This document shows, piece by piece, positions 22,001 to 34,777 of a stretch of DNA of 64,000 bases (its first letter is position 1; every line of letters begins with the position of its first letter). The position numbers were made by a program, and so were the translations under genes. Source of the stretch: Nymphaea colorata (lineage: Eukaryota; Streptophyta; Magnoliopsida; Nymphaeales; Nymphaeaceae); contig NC_045143.1 in NCBI RefSeq assembly GCF_008831285.2, positions 18,999,655 through 19,063,654 of the forward strand, given 5' to 3'. Under the pieces are notes generated by a model that did not search any database, had not been told where the DNA came from, and saw only the letters and a program-made list of their open reading frames with translations.

Positions 22001-24058
22001 ACTTGTTTTTTTGAGTCTCCGACCCTTTAGCTTTCCCTTTCATTTAAAGTTCACACGGTGTTCATGCATATCCACCTATACAAATCATTGCATTTACTTT
22101 AGGTAATAGATAAATCTGCACAAATTCCCCATGTGGTGAGACTGAAAACCTGTTACTCCTAAAGACTGACATTTTCTGGTCACAGAATGTGGCACACGCA
22201 CACATACTTTGTATATAAAGGAACTGTTATAACCATTTTTCCTTGCTTATATAGTTAAGTATTACTTTATATGTTGTGTTCTGAATTGTAGACTTTAGTG
22301 ATTATACAATTATTTGACATTGATGATCATCCAATAAGATCAATGACCATTAATAGATTTACTTGTAACGATTCATAGAATACCGCATTTAAATGGTACT
22401 GTGTTCTTTTCTCATCATCTTTAGGCTTCTTGAGTGAGACGTTAAAAAATTTGCTGCCTGAGAGACATTAAAGAATCCTTTGCATTTTTCAGATGCAGAA
22501 GTTTGCAATTTATTAAATGTTGACATGCTAAAATGCATAAATTTTACACATTTTGAATCGTAAAATGTGCTTCTCTTTGTTTGTTTTTGCTGCAGAAGGC
22601 ATGGTATGCCAAAGACCACGTTCCAACATGCTTGTTTTGTGATGCATCGTCCTAAAAACTCAGATGCCCATTATTATAGTTCTAGAATTAAGATCGCCTT
22701 CTTATAAGCTGTTTCTTCTCCCATACCCCCGCGCCCTCCCCCCACCCGCCACCCCCCCCCCCCCCCCCCCCCCACAATGTGCAGCGTCATTTTTCAGAAA
22801 AACATGTCAATGATGACCTTCCAACCACACTGGCCTCCCTTACCAGCTTTCCACTTGCTTCTGCAATAACCTGGAACACCTCCATAGTCAGGGTTCTCCA
22901 AGCATTGAGTTTGAACCCATTTTAGAACTGATAGTAAATATGGATTCCTCATTGTCGCTTTAGTTATATTGGCACTCAAATAATTCAATGCATCTGTTTG
23001 ATTTCTTTAGTTTCTTATAAATGCAAAAACTATAAGAGCCATAATCTTTCTAAAATAAATTGATCATGATGAATATATCTGTGTGTCCCATTTACTTAAA
23101 ATGAAGTGGGGCTAGACTCTAGAGACTTAAGGATAGGTGCTCACTCTCTCTCATATGCTTTTGCCATAATAAGGCACCCATCTGGTCTGAACTGTAGATT
23201 TTCCTGATCACTTTTGTCATTTATTTTGCTGTGCAGCAAGTTAATCTGCATGGATATGATTACGGAATTGCCATGAATAGCATGAAACTGCAATATTTGA
23301 GGAAAATAGTTTTATTTTAGCCATCATTTGGCTGAAACAAATGCAACAATGTTTCAGGAGAAACTTAAGGTGGATAACTTGGTTCATGCCACCACAATCT
23401 TAAGCTCAATGTTCCCTTTGAGACACGATCACTTGTAAAATTTTCTGTCCTAATGAAACCCTGAAAGATCACACATCACAAACCTAGGATAAAATTGTTT
23501 CCCGTTCAGCTTAAATGCAGAATAAAATCCACATCCATTTGGCTGTGTTTCTCACTCCAGTATTTCAGTCAAACTTCAGAACCCAAAGAAAGCAAAATCA
23601 GAACTCTGCAACAGTCTGAGAGGTAGCCCTTGTCAGCAGATTTCTTTGTTCCATTCTTGAATTTTGTCTTCTGTTGGGTGCCAATGGTTGTGCTTACCTT
23701 TCTCCTAAAAGGAGAGAGTACATCTGATTGAGCAAATGAAACTCAATTAGCCTTCTCCCACTTCTAAAAGGCACACTTTCCATTGGACTACAACAATTGA
23801 TTAGGAGTCTTAAGAGTTTATCTCAACTGTTTTGTATGATCATACTATTTGATATTGGCTTTAAACATTTTTGCATTTCTAACTAGTGATTGCAGGCTTG
23901 CAGCAATTAAGAAATATATCACCTGCCAACTAGAGCATTCTTTCAGCTCAAGTCGTAAACAAATCATAATTAATTTCATTACTCTGTAACAGTGAGCCCT
24001 GCATTCAAACCAGTTCAGGTTTTTTGCTGTCATAATATGGTGACTGTTCTTTATTGCA
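22001..24058. other. Gene-less DNA with a poly-C tract
   Basis: No gene is recognised. A run of 22 C (22752-22773) sits in a C-rich patch. Upstream exons for the CRIB exon at 24060 were looked for here and not found. Confidence 0.45.
22752..22773. repeat. Poly-C homopolymer (22 C)
   Basis: Uninterrupted C run within the C-rich stretch 22725-22775. Its exact length is doubtful in any assembly. Confidence 0.9.
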
Positions 24059-24059
24059 G

Positions 24060-24319
24060 TGGACAAGGAAGAGTTTGTAGAGGTGGAGATAGGATTTCCA
24101 ACAGATGTCAATCACGTAGCTCATATAGGTCTGGATTGTTCCACCACACCCATGAAGAGCTGGGAAATGCTTCAAGGACCAGAACTGCTCCCCCTGCCTT
24201 CTATCTTCCTGCAAAACTTGAGTTTGCCATGGCTGCTCAAGCCTTTACCGTTCGCCGGATGGACATTAATTGACAAAACAGAGAGAAAGAGAGGGAGGAA
24301 GATGTTTTCACGTGTCTAG
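24060..24319 (+). CDS. Orphan CRIB-motif exon, RIC-type ROP effector
   Basis: After a good acceptor (TTCTTTATTGCAG) the frame reads VDKEEFVEVEIGFPTDVNHVAHIGLDCSTT. The core IGFPTDV.HVAHIG is the plant CRIB motif found in RIC proteins, which bind active ROP GTPases at the plasma membrane. There is no ATG, so it must be spliced to an upstream exon. In RICs the CRIB is normally followed by WDG; here it is LDC. After SWEMLQGPELL the rest has no known motif, and the stop is at 24317. No companion exon was found, so this may be an isolated fragment. Confidence 0.55.
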
Positions 24320-26783
24320 ATGTGAGAGCCGCTATCAACTGAAGAGATGATGGTGGGGAGCAGGTTCAGAAAATTGGTGAAGCAAAGGGAAAGGCCAGTT
24401 AAGTGAGTATCTTTGAGCAAGTTTTTGTTCTCATTGACCTAGATAGGGCTTTTTTATTGTTTTTTATAGATTGTTATTTTCTGAATATTTCTTTAGATAA
24501 CTGTTAAGTGTTAATGTCATGAGACTTTATCTTGCTGGGATATAGTCAAGACTAATATGTCTGAGTGTGTACAAAACTGAATTTTCTGTGCACACTGATG
24601 TTACTTTTGTATCTTAAAATACATTTCTGTCAAATTGTGAAATGTGGCACAAGTTTTTTTTGTTATGGTTTTCATTAACTTGCAAAATCTTAGTTGCAAC
24701 TTATAATTCTTGAAAAATACGAACTTGTCTTTAGGGCTATTTGTTGAGGCTCTCTTTATTATATTACTACTACTTAAATTTGATGTTTTTCTGACATTTG
24801 CTAGACTAAGAAAACATAATTTCCATGGCAATGGGTTGTGTGTGTGTGTGTGTGTTTTTCCCTTTTCTAGAGAGAGAGAGAGAGAGATTGAGGAGAGAGG
24901 GAGAGGAAGAGTGAATATCCAGGCAAGATTTAGAATATGCGAATGAGAATCAAGAAAGGAAAATGTACAATTTGTAATTCAACTCTTTGAATATGTTTTC
25001 ATGTTGGGATAAAGTCACTTTTGCTAGCCGTTGTTTCAGAAATTCATCAACTTGTTTGTGGAGATTCTGTCAAACCTGCTTACTGGATTCTTAGGTTGGC
25101 CATTTCACAATGGCTCTCCATTTATTTTTCATTAGGAAATATAGATAAAAATTTAGTGACAAGGTTGTCGGGCACATAGCGACCTAGGAAATCTTTTTTT
25201 CTTTGAACAGCTTGTCTTTTTTTTTTTTCTGTCATCTGGATGCCAAATTTTCTCTCCTCTTTTTCCTACTCTATTCATTGTAAATTTTGTTTTCTGATTC
25301 TTTTTTTATCGTGCATGTCTATATATATATAGATTTTCCTATTACTTATTTTGGTTATTTGAATTATAATATTTATATATGTTCTATCCATTAAATGGTA
25401 TAGTGGTGGTACGATGCATCGGTATTACTTGTCTAAAGCGGTCATTAAAAGCATCGTACAGATTGGCTACACCGGCAGCACAATTTCTTAACAAAAACCT
25501 ATGGGAGGTTAATAGTAACGGTATGGGGAGGTCAATAGTAACAGCGATATTACGGTGACAAAGCTCACCATTGTAGAGATGGCGGCAATACGGTGAAAAT
25601 CTCACCGGTATAGGTTTCCTTTTTTTGCTGTACACATTGGAGAATGATCAATGACCATGAACAACATTTCACCTTCACATACTACCTCATAACCCATATA
25701 TGCTTTCCATATTTGCAATTCCATAGCATTTCCTCAACTTCACTAGGTTCATCCTCATAGATAAGGTGTCTTCTGCTTTCAAAATCTAACCCCATCGATC
25801 ACTGAAAAAAAAAGTTCTCTCTAGAACGACCAACTTATGGTTGCAGCACAGGAATTCCTCCAATATACGCCATTGCCTCAATCGGAAGAATGGCCGGCAT
25901 GAATGGTCTCTCTCAAACTAACTAGGAAGAAATTTTCATTAACGGGAACATTTTTTTTTTATTGCAACAACGGAAATTGTGCAAAGACTATATTCAAGAG
26001 GCAGGGCTGCAGAATCGGTTCAGATACATGTTTTTATAACAGTATTTGGTATTGAGACCCAAACCTTTAATGATCAGTAGGCAAACGAGACGACACGGTC
26101 CGATGCATTTTGGTCCATATAAGGACTTATTTAAGTCATATGAAAAAATATCTTTAAAGTTTTATTTTGCTTACATATCAGCCTGACAAGCTGATTTGCA
26201 GCTTCAGACTAGAATGGTTTTCTTAGTGAGCAAATGCAGATAAACCAATACCAGCCTCTTTGAGAGCTTGAGGACGAAATGAACGGCGGAAAACATAATT
26301 TCACAAGAGCATTTGCGTGGATACTTTCCAAGGAAAGCTTTTCTCTGTCAAGCAAAGTACTAGTAAAAGCCATGAGTTTTTTAATTCCTTTTCGTCGACA
26401 GAAAAGCTAAAATTCAGTTTCCTTGTCCGTGGCATAAAATTGATTGTCCGGTTCTCCTATAGATCGTAGTTCGTCGATGAAGAATGTTTTCTGTTCCCTC
26501 AACCGCTCAACAATCTTCGTCATTTTCTTGTAGTCAAGCCTGCCAGTGAGAAATATTTATTGTAGGCATCCCGGTCCTGCCCAATTCTCTTAACGTGTAT
26601 GACCAGGTTGGTTAGTAGATGGCACAAAACCTTCCTCCAAGTATGCATGTTGATGGTCCTAAAAGTCTTAATCTTTGAGTACAGTTTAAGGCTTAAACAC
26701 GACTAGTTATTCTTAAGTTGGATTCTTTCGTCACTGACAGAGCATTTATAGTCATTTAGTGAGTGTATCAACATCACACATTG
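24320..26783. other. Gene-less DNA with microsatellites
   Basis: Contains (TG)n at 24837-24856 followed by (AG)n near 24870-24887, and T-rich tracts at 25193-25330. At 25395-25615 GC-richer sequence has repeated motifs (CGGTAT, ACGGTGA). No gene recognised. Confidence 0.5.
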
Positions 26784-27005
26784 TGAGGCACCCTCTAAAA
26801 TAGAGTTGCACTAAAGCCACAGCTGCAAGATTTTTGGAAAGGGGCAACGCCGACGGATGAATATGAACTAAGAGCAAAATGAATGTGGCACCCTCTAAAG
26901 TTGAGTTGGGCTATAGTTGAAGTCACAACTGCAAGATCTTTGAAAAGGGACAACATCAATGGATATGAATATGAACTATGAATATGAACTAAGGCAAAAT
27001 CAAAG
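26784..27005. repeat. Imperfect tandem duplication of about 105 bp
   Basis: Two units share GGCACCCTCTAAA, CAACTGCAAGAT (CAGCTGCAAGAT) and GAATATGAACTAAG. The second unit has a further short internal repeat of TATGAATATGAAC. Confidence 0.75.
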
Positions 27006-27334
27006 CCCATCATCTGCCCATTGCTGGTAAACTTGATCATTCCAGAAGATTATTTGGTCATGCAAGTCCAAACATTCAACTTGTAGAGTCTCAACAGAAA
27101 CAACACTCACAATATTATATAAACGATAAAGCAGAAATACTTATGGTGAAATCTCAAATTACCAGGGAGTTAATATCAAACGAACAGCAGTGACCACTAA
27201 ATGAGAAATCGACAAAGAAGCACCAGAAAATCAAAATTCCGAAAGATAATGGAGACTCATGTAGCCAGCTTAAAGAATATCTGTAAAAAAGGAAAAGTCA
27301 ATTCTGTCGCGATGATATATCTAATGTAATCAAG

Positions 27335-27361
27335 GTGTGTGTATATATATATATATATATA
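27335..27361. repeat. (GT)n(AT)n microsatellite
   Basis: GTGTGTG followed by an uninterrupted TA run. Confidence 0.9.
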
Positions 27362-27567
27362 CTTTGATTATATCAGTCTTGCTAATAACATTGAATGGGG
27401 AGCGGAGAAACAGGTTGTGGAAACAACATAAATCTTTTCTTTTGATCTTCTTATTCTTTGCAGACCCTTGTTCTTTCATAATCAACAACCAGCACCATAA
27501 TGTATATTAACGCCAACAACTAGAAGCATAAGAAAAAAACGTGTTCAAAGAGTTAATGGGGTGCTTC

Positions 27568-29669
27568 CTATCTAGGAGCAGGATTAATGGCCTCAATCTC
27601 TTCATCAACTAAAGGGTTATTGTAGAAAGAGACGCATGCTTCTGATTTCTGTTGGGCAACACTATTTGAAAACTCAGAATTCCACATGGTATTACACATT
27701 GCAATGGCTTCTTTTAATTCATTTACTACGCTGTTCATGTTTGGCCTTTTGATCCCTTTATCTGCGGTACACTCAAGTGCTGTGTCTGCAACCTTCCAAA
27801 ATGAAGGGACATTATACCTTCCAACAAGATTTGGATCAGCAACACTCTCATGGTTGCCTTTGAGAAGGTGTCGACGTGCCTGCAAGAGAGAGTGACATTT
27901 AGGCAGGAACAATCTAAGAGGTATCTACAGTAATTATTGAAAATGAGCACATCAAAGCGGATGAAGTTAAGCCCCCTTGAACCTGGATAAGGTTTTTTGG
28001 TCCAATCACCAAATCTCTATAGCTGGGAATGTTCATGGCTTGCTGTTTAATTTGCATATATCCAATAAGCATGTAATATTAGAATTTATGAGTATTAGAT
28101 TTTTAGAGTTTCATGTCATATCATGCCGTCTTCCTCCCTATTGTAACCTCTACCAGTTAGAAAAGCCAAATTCTGGCAGCATGGAATAATGCAAATATAA
28201 CTAGACTATGAGTATAATTCTCTTGTAAAACCAGTGCTTCAAATCTCATTAAGAATGATTTTCTCACTCTACGGTTTTTATTTTTCACTGTAACACATAG
28301 ACGTTTATATGTTTTGGCTTTTATTTCAAAAACCAATTAGTTGATTCTAAAAATTCAAACAATCTGCCAATGAAAAGCACTAGCTTGCCTGCTTTCAACA
28401 GCATGAAAACCATCCGATAGAATGTAAAATTTAAGAATGAAACTCTTGCTGAAAAGGAAAATTGGAAACAAATTTAGCACGAGAAAAGAAAGGAACCAAA
28501 AGGAGAAAAGACTTGCCTAAGCTATAGGTTTTGATAGCAAGCAAAGTAGAACAAGAACAAGAAAAGCAAGAATTATTAACGTAACATAGGTCAAACGGCC
28601 AATATCCAAACACATTGACAAAAGCAAGCGACAAGCTAAAATGGAGTGGGTCTGTGACCTTCAAACAGTTATATAGACTCTCCAAATGCAATATTGAATA
28701 ATTTCACCTTACAGAAGATGGAAGACTTTTGCAACACAGTAGCATGGCAGTAGTTTAATACTTGTCTTGATTTTCTAGTACTTAAAGAGCAAAGATAGCA
28801 TGTCTCAATATGACTGGACATAAATATTCACGGAATTCTTACCCATTCAGCAACATGAATTCTTCCTGATGGATCGACCATAACAGGTTGTTGCCCAGAA
28901 ATGAGTTCAAAAAGTACAACTCCAAAACTATATACATCACTCTTTTCATTGAGCCAATTTGTCGAGGAATATCTGCAACATCAATAAGTTCGTATACAAA
29001 TAATGAACAAGATCAACATAGAGCAAATGAATAGCATTAGCATGAGAAAAAAATTGCAGAAGATTTTATGCATGACCAAAACGGGCAACAAAGAAAAGGA
29101 GGAAAGCAACTCAATCCAAAAAATTGCAACAAAAAAGGTTTGAAGAATGAAAGAAAAAAAGAAAAAGAAGAGGACAATAGAGGCCAAAAGCTCATTAATT
29201 TGGAAAGCAAGGAAGAGGTTCTATGAACAATCAAACTTAAAATACTAGAAGAAATATTTTAACCCTTTTGTAATTAGTTACAAAATTATGAAGATTGTAC
29301 TTTACCCATAAAAGTTGAAGGAAACTGAAAACTTTTGTAAGAAGTAGACCATATTACAACTTGGAAAAACCAAGTAGTGATCAATGATTTAAACATGAGC
29401 AAACGTCTCATGGTGCAGGCTATAGTCATTTAAACTAATTGGATGCAGTAGCACTCACTCTGGATCTAGGTAACCAGGGGTCCCGAGAACAGCAGTTGAT
29501 ATGTGGCTGACACCATCTGGCATTCCAGATTTTGACACGCCAAAATCTGCAAGTTTGGCTTCAAGATTATCATTTAACAGAATGTTGGTGCTCTTTACAT
29601 CTCTGTGGATAATGGCAGGCTTGCAGCCCGAGTGCAGGTATTCCAGCCCTGATTCATGAGCCATCCTTA

Positions 29670-29705
<36 letters not shown>

Positions 29706-32700
29706 AGTGATACCTTGAGCAGCATCCAGTGCTATTTGAAGTCTTTGTTTCCAAGCTAGATTAACTTGTGGGCTTCCTGAGAGGAGAATGTTATGAGACT
29801 ATGATCCCCATTCTATTTCTATACCAGCTAGTATTTTCATATTACAGTTGTCATGCCACTTCTCTCTCTCTCTCTCTTTCTCCCTCCCCCAATTTATTTG
29901 GGAAACCTGTTGGTTACTTCATAAGATGCATTGGACTATTAACTTTTCCAAGTGCAAATATGTGAGTTGTTTGATTACTGAGTAATGTTTATCAATTCTT
30001 GGCTTTCTAACCTAACTGAATGGGTTGCATTTGACTGGAAGTTAATTATTTTTTGTTACTAACATATACTTTGAGTGTACCTATTGGAACTATTCTTTTT
30101 AAGTTTTATATTATTTCTACTTGTGTTCTTCTGAAATAAGACTTTTTATAGCTCCCTTTCGAAGTAGATTTGATTCAACTCAGATTTTGGGCACTTCCTA
30201 AGAAACCGATTTGATTAGAAACCTGATTTTAGCAATGCATTCCTTTGATTATGAGATACACTTTATATTTTGCTTCATTTATGCTCTTTGTTCAAACCGC
30301 CCATTAAAATACACTTAACAAACTTAAACTCACAACCATCTCAAACATCATTCATAATAAAGTAATAAAAACAAAGATGCATGAAATTGTTACCGGATAA
30401 AACTTCTCGAAGATTTCCTCTTGGAAGGTACTCGTACATTAAAATCATGTTTTCAGCTTCATCACAATAACCCAAAAAGGTTACAAGATTTCTGTGGTGA
30501 ACCCTTGACAACAACGCTATCTACAAAAACAATCTCCATTAGATGCCACTTGTTTGACGTTATATCAATATACGGCAATCACATGTAAGCTGATTTTCAC
30601 TATCGGTTACCTCAGTATAAAACTCCTTTGAACCTTGGTTGGATTTATCAGAAAGAATTTTGACAGCCACATCTTGCCCGCACAAATTACCATAAAATAC
30701 GGGCCCGTAACCTCCTTCGCCAATTTTTTTTTTTTAAATTGTCAGTCATCTGCACTGCCTCTGAGAATGTGAAAGCCTGGGAGCCAACGCACTTCTCTAA
30801 TAAAACATATTCAACAAATAGATTCATATTAGCTAAGGGACAAATCTCATAGTAAGATAGAAATAAGATTAAATACGGTGCTTACGAGCTGGCTGTCTTT
30901 TCTTCATCTTCAAAATAATTATTGAAGAGGCTACCAAGAGCAACAGAATGGCTGCAGACACGGTTAATCCTATAATGATAGCATGACTACTTTTTGTTTG
31001 ACGAACATCACAAGCCCCTGAGGAGCAAAGCTGCTCGTTGCCCGAAATTCTATAGTCAAGAAGACGATATGGAAAAACTAATCAACAAATACAAGGTAAC
31101 CATATGGAAAAATTGAATGCATCAAACAAAGGAAGAATAAGAAAAACTTTGGAATGTACTAGTATTTGGGAAGAGTAAAAATGAAAGGAAAAAAAAATGA
31201 GGGCCGAACTATTTAGGGTCAAAGGCTTTTACAGATTGGCTGCTTAGATGGTGCAGAAAATAAAATGTTTTTAGACATGCTTGGAGACCCTTATCGCAAA
31301 GATACCAGATCTTGTAAATGCATCTTTGAGACTATTGAATAAAAGAATAACTGGAAGATAATCTCGATCTTCAAAATTTTTGTCTACAAACTTTCCGACT
31401 GCACCTTTTTTTCAAATACTTCCTTTTCCTATACACACAGAAGCTAATTTTGAAGCCATTGTGCATACCATCTGGAATCCTCTAGCCACTCAGCTTTCTA
31501 TTTCACCATCTATTGATCTAAACTTTCTTATTTCAGCACAGGAAAAGAAAAAGAGAATAAAAGGTAACAAGAAAATTTCATTACAATAACATGTAGTTTG
31601 GAATAGAACAACCGTAGCGGCCAGTCAGAAAAATTATGAAAAGAAAAGACCTCAAAGTAAGGCTTCCATCTAGCTTTTTTTTGAGAAGAGCATCGGGGAC
31701 TGAACCGTTGAGATTGTTGTCTGACAGATCTCTACATACCAAGGCGAGAACTCAGATGATTAAACAGAGAATTGAATAAGCATGCTCATGATCCAATCAG
31801 CTCTCAGAAAACATATAGCTATCATATATAGAAAAGTGGGGAACGAACTTACAACACTCTCAAGTGTACTAGATTAACCAAAAAATCTGGTATGCTACCT
31901 GTCAGCCTATTACCAGCCAAATATCTAAGATCAAAGAAAGCAAAAATTGCTTTATCAGCCCTTTAAAATGTGTAAGTAAAGCACGAGAAGCATGACCGAA
32001 TATAGAGTAAAACTAAATGGCAAATTAACTCCAAAAATAAAAGTAAAAAACTGCAGCAAAATAGCCAACTTACAAATCTCTCAATTCCGTTAGATTAGCA
32101 AGAAAGTCTGGTATGCTACCTGTCAGGTTGTTGCCCGCCAAATTTCTATGAAGGAACCAAAACAATGAAATTTTAGCCATTTTGTGTTGGTAGAAACTAG
32201 AACACACTGAATATTATGTACTTGGAACTCACAGACTGACGATGGCAGTAAGGTTGGCTAAACTTGTAGGTATCTCGCCACTCAATGCATTGTTCGACAA
32301 ATCACTTTGGAATTTAACAAGAAAACATATGATACTTTATATTAGCTAATTACCTTTGTGGGTGTAGAAAAATATGCATTCTTACAGTGAAATAACCCTC
32401 GGGATTGATGTAACATTGCTGCAAACCAACCTTCCCATGTATAAATTAGAGGTAAACAAGGATCTCCAGTCCAAGGTTTAGAAACTTGATACTTGTCCCT
32501 AATATCAAGCAGAGCGCTAGCTGCACAGAGAGTCAAACATATAGTTAAATTCTTGAAAGAGATATCACCATATTAGCTTTGTGAAAGTGTGGCAAAGAAT
32601 TCACACTTACGGTTGAAGAAACTCTACGTACCATCTCTATTGTCAGTTGCCAAAGTACCAGACAGCTGAACAACTGTATAAAGTTCAATGGCATTTACTA

Positions 32701-34064
32701 TAGGTGAAAGTGTAGAGCTGGTTATTGGATTATACTCCACAAGGTGAAGGTTCTGAGTGCTGTAAATGTCGGGGGAGCACACATTCGTAGCTTTTAGATA
32801 TGTAGGTGTCATGGGTCCATAGAAATGTCCCTTATCCAATGTGATCTCAAATGCTCTGGATTCATTTGCATTTAGCTTTTTTAATTCTGCAAAATGTATG
32901 CACATGAAGAAGTAGCTGCCTTGATTAGGGCTATCTAATGGTGTCCATTGTATTGTGCCAGAGGAGCTTGGATTGGTATCAGCCATTTGCATCACTTTTA
33001 AAGGAGGCATATATGGATCAGTTTCTAGAGAAATGTCAAGTGTCGTGTTGATAGAGTCCAGACGAATTGATGCAGGGGAGAGCCAAAAACGATCAAAAGC
33101 ATCCTCTGGGTACCTGGATCCACAATTCACAGTTTAAGTGCAGGTTGACAATCTTATGCCCGAAAAATCACAGGCAAAGCTCAAATAGTGCCGGAAAAGG
33201 GTAGCTGGACAACACTTTGCTGTTATATTGTAGAAGCAAGTCAAATTTTTGAGTTTCCTTTCAATAATAATTTCCATGAGTATAATGTGGTCAGATTTGT
33301 AAAAGATACTTACGCAGAGTAATTTCCTAATTTCCTTACAAACCTGACTGCATTATGCTTTAGAACTAATCGTAAGAGCTGATCAAAAACATTATCTTTC
33401 ACCGTACTTTATATTACTAGTTTTCATCGATGTTAAAATTGAATGGGCGGATGATTGATTTGATTAGCAGGCAAATTCTGAGGTGACTTTTGCCAATCAC
33501 CATTTTGCACAACCACAAACCTGTACCACTGGCCATCCTGTGAACCAAAATTGTTTCTGTACAGCGTTTTTAGAGCTAGTGTAGCATTCACAACAGGATA
33601 AATGGCATCCCACAGCAGAGGGCGAAGCTCAATGGCTGATATGAAAGGGTCACGTTCATTTGTCTTGCACAGGCAAAGTGTCAGGTAGCCCCTTGTTGGT
33701 TTCACTATAAACTCGTACTCTTTCCATGCTGATAGTGAAGCGTTGACGGTCTGCACAAATGTGTTCTCCAGGTACATGTCAAATAGTGGGAAGGAATTCA
33801 ATCCATCAAAATTCCCATATAAGAAGGATGTCCGAATCAAATACTTGGACCCAGGGATGACCGGCTGCAGCGTGTAACAAGTCCTCTTTCCTTTCGGAAA
33901 AGTCCGAAGACGCCACAGGTGCTTCGGCTTTTCACCGATGTAATTAGAGGGGACAACTCTAATTTCCCCAGATTTCATGAGGTTGGAATCAGACGTGTAT
34001 GTGATTCCAGTTGCAGAATCTACATATCTTTCTTCGTTGCTCCCACAATCGATACTTATGAACC
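27568..34064 (-). CDS. Malectin-like LRR receptor-like kinase, 14 exons visible, two frameshifts
   Basis: Exons in transcription order: 34064-33521, 33113-32632, 32520-32386, 32304-32233, 32145-32074, 31924-31853, 31731-31651, 31049-30886, 30796-30611, 30520-30394, 29776-29714, 29648-29459, 28972-28843, 27879-27568. All junctions are GT-AG with matching phases. Domains: malectin-like ectodomain ([12 protein letters not shown] start; [21 protein letters not shown]), four LRRs, a transmembrane segment ([24 protein letters not shown]), then a kinase with GEGGYGPV loop, [18 protein letters not shown] and GTPGYLDPE, i.e. an RD serine/threonine kinase. The length would be about 880-895 residues, normal for this class I (MEE39/IOS1-like) family. 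One base is missing near 32430 and one extra A lies in the A12 run at 30724-30735, so as written it cannot make a full protein: a pseudogene or two sequence errors. Confidence 0.9.
29649..29713 (-). other. 65-nt kinase intron whose pyrimidine tract is a (CT)n microsatellite
   Basis: On the minus strand the intron begins gtatcact, continues with about 15 CT units, then TTACTAAGG (a good branch-point match) and ends aatcag. It separates the DAAQ and GLEYLH codons, a usual intron position in this kinase family. The microsatellite is at about 29673-29704 on the + strand. Confidence 0.85.
32074..32145 (-). CDS. LRR exon B, near twin of exon C
   Basis: This 72-nt exon encodes [18 protein letters not shown] followed by TELRDL. 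The next exon (31924-31853), also 72 nt and in the same phase, encodes [18 protein letters not shown] followed by VHLRVL. Their similarity suggests exon duplication within the gene. Confidence 0.85.
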
Positions 34065-34591
34065 CTGCATATTTTGGTGAAAAAATAAGATAATCGAGGA
34101 ACTTATTTTGAACTACATCCTAATGTGGAAATGATAATTCTCAGACATTTTTTTACTACTGCATGGTCATATTTCTGAAGGAAAAAATCGATTGCAAACT
34201 CAAATGTTCGCTGGGGAAACTACAAATGGATATTTGATTCAAAACCAATTATACATTCTTTCTCCGTCAGCATCATTAAATAGATGCAGATGCAGCTTAG
34301 ATCAGTCGATGTCAGTTTAGAAAGCAGGAGGGTAGACCAAGCATGAGTCTGGCGATCGTGTACTTGGCTTGGAGGAAAGGGAAAAACCTAAAAAGGGAAT
34401 TGGTATGTTGGAACAGTGAAGGTTAGGGATCCATTACCACCAAGGTGATGAGGATGGATGACGAAAGTCCAGCATGCAAGAGGTCAGCATGGCAGACTTT
34501 AGCCTAAAGAAAGTGGAGGAAAAGGAGGTCGAAACGACAAAAGATTGTGGCAAAGGGGCTACAGAGGGAGAGAGCATGGAGTGGATGCATG

Positions 34592-34599
34592 CATGGTAA
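34592..34599. repeat. Left target duplication of MITE 1
   Basis: CATGGTAA, identical to 34770-34777. Confidence 0.93.
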
Positions 34600-34769
34600 C
34601 AGGGGTGAACAACGAGCCGAGCCTTAATCTAGTCGAGCTCGAGCTCAACACGAAACTGCCGAGTCGAGCTCGAGCCGAGCTATTCTCGAGCTCAAGCTGA
34701 GTTCGAGCTCAAGGTTTCATTAGTCGAGCCGAGCTCAAGCTGGCTGAACTCAGGTCATGTTCACCCCTA
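34600..34769. mobile_element. MITE 1: 170-bp non-autonomous hAT-type element
   Basis: Ends CAGGGGTGAAC and GTTCACCCCTA form the terminal inverted repeat, flanked by a perfect 8-bp duplication CATGGTAA. The interior is built from GAGCTCGAGCTC/GAGCCGAGC motifs on both strands, giving a strongly self-complementary sequence. It has no coding capacity and belongs to the same family as MITE 4. Confidence 0.93.
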
Positions 34770-34777
34770 CATGGTAA
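34770..34777. repeat. Right target duplication of MITE 1
   Basis: CATGGTAA, identical to 34592-34599. Confidence 0.93.

Noticed and set aside
22794-22988. Minus-strand 64-codon frame with Gly/Cys-rich segment
   Set aside because: Looked like an enzyme fragment at first, but no family motif or adjacent exon could be named.
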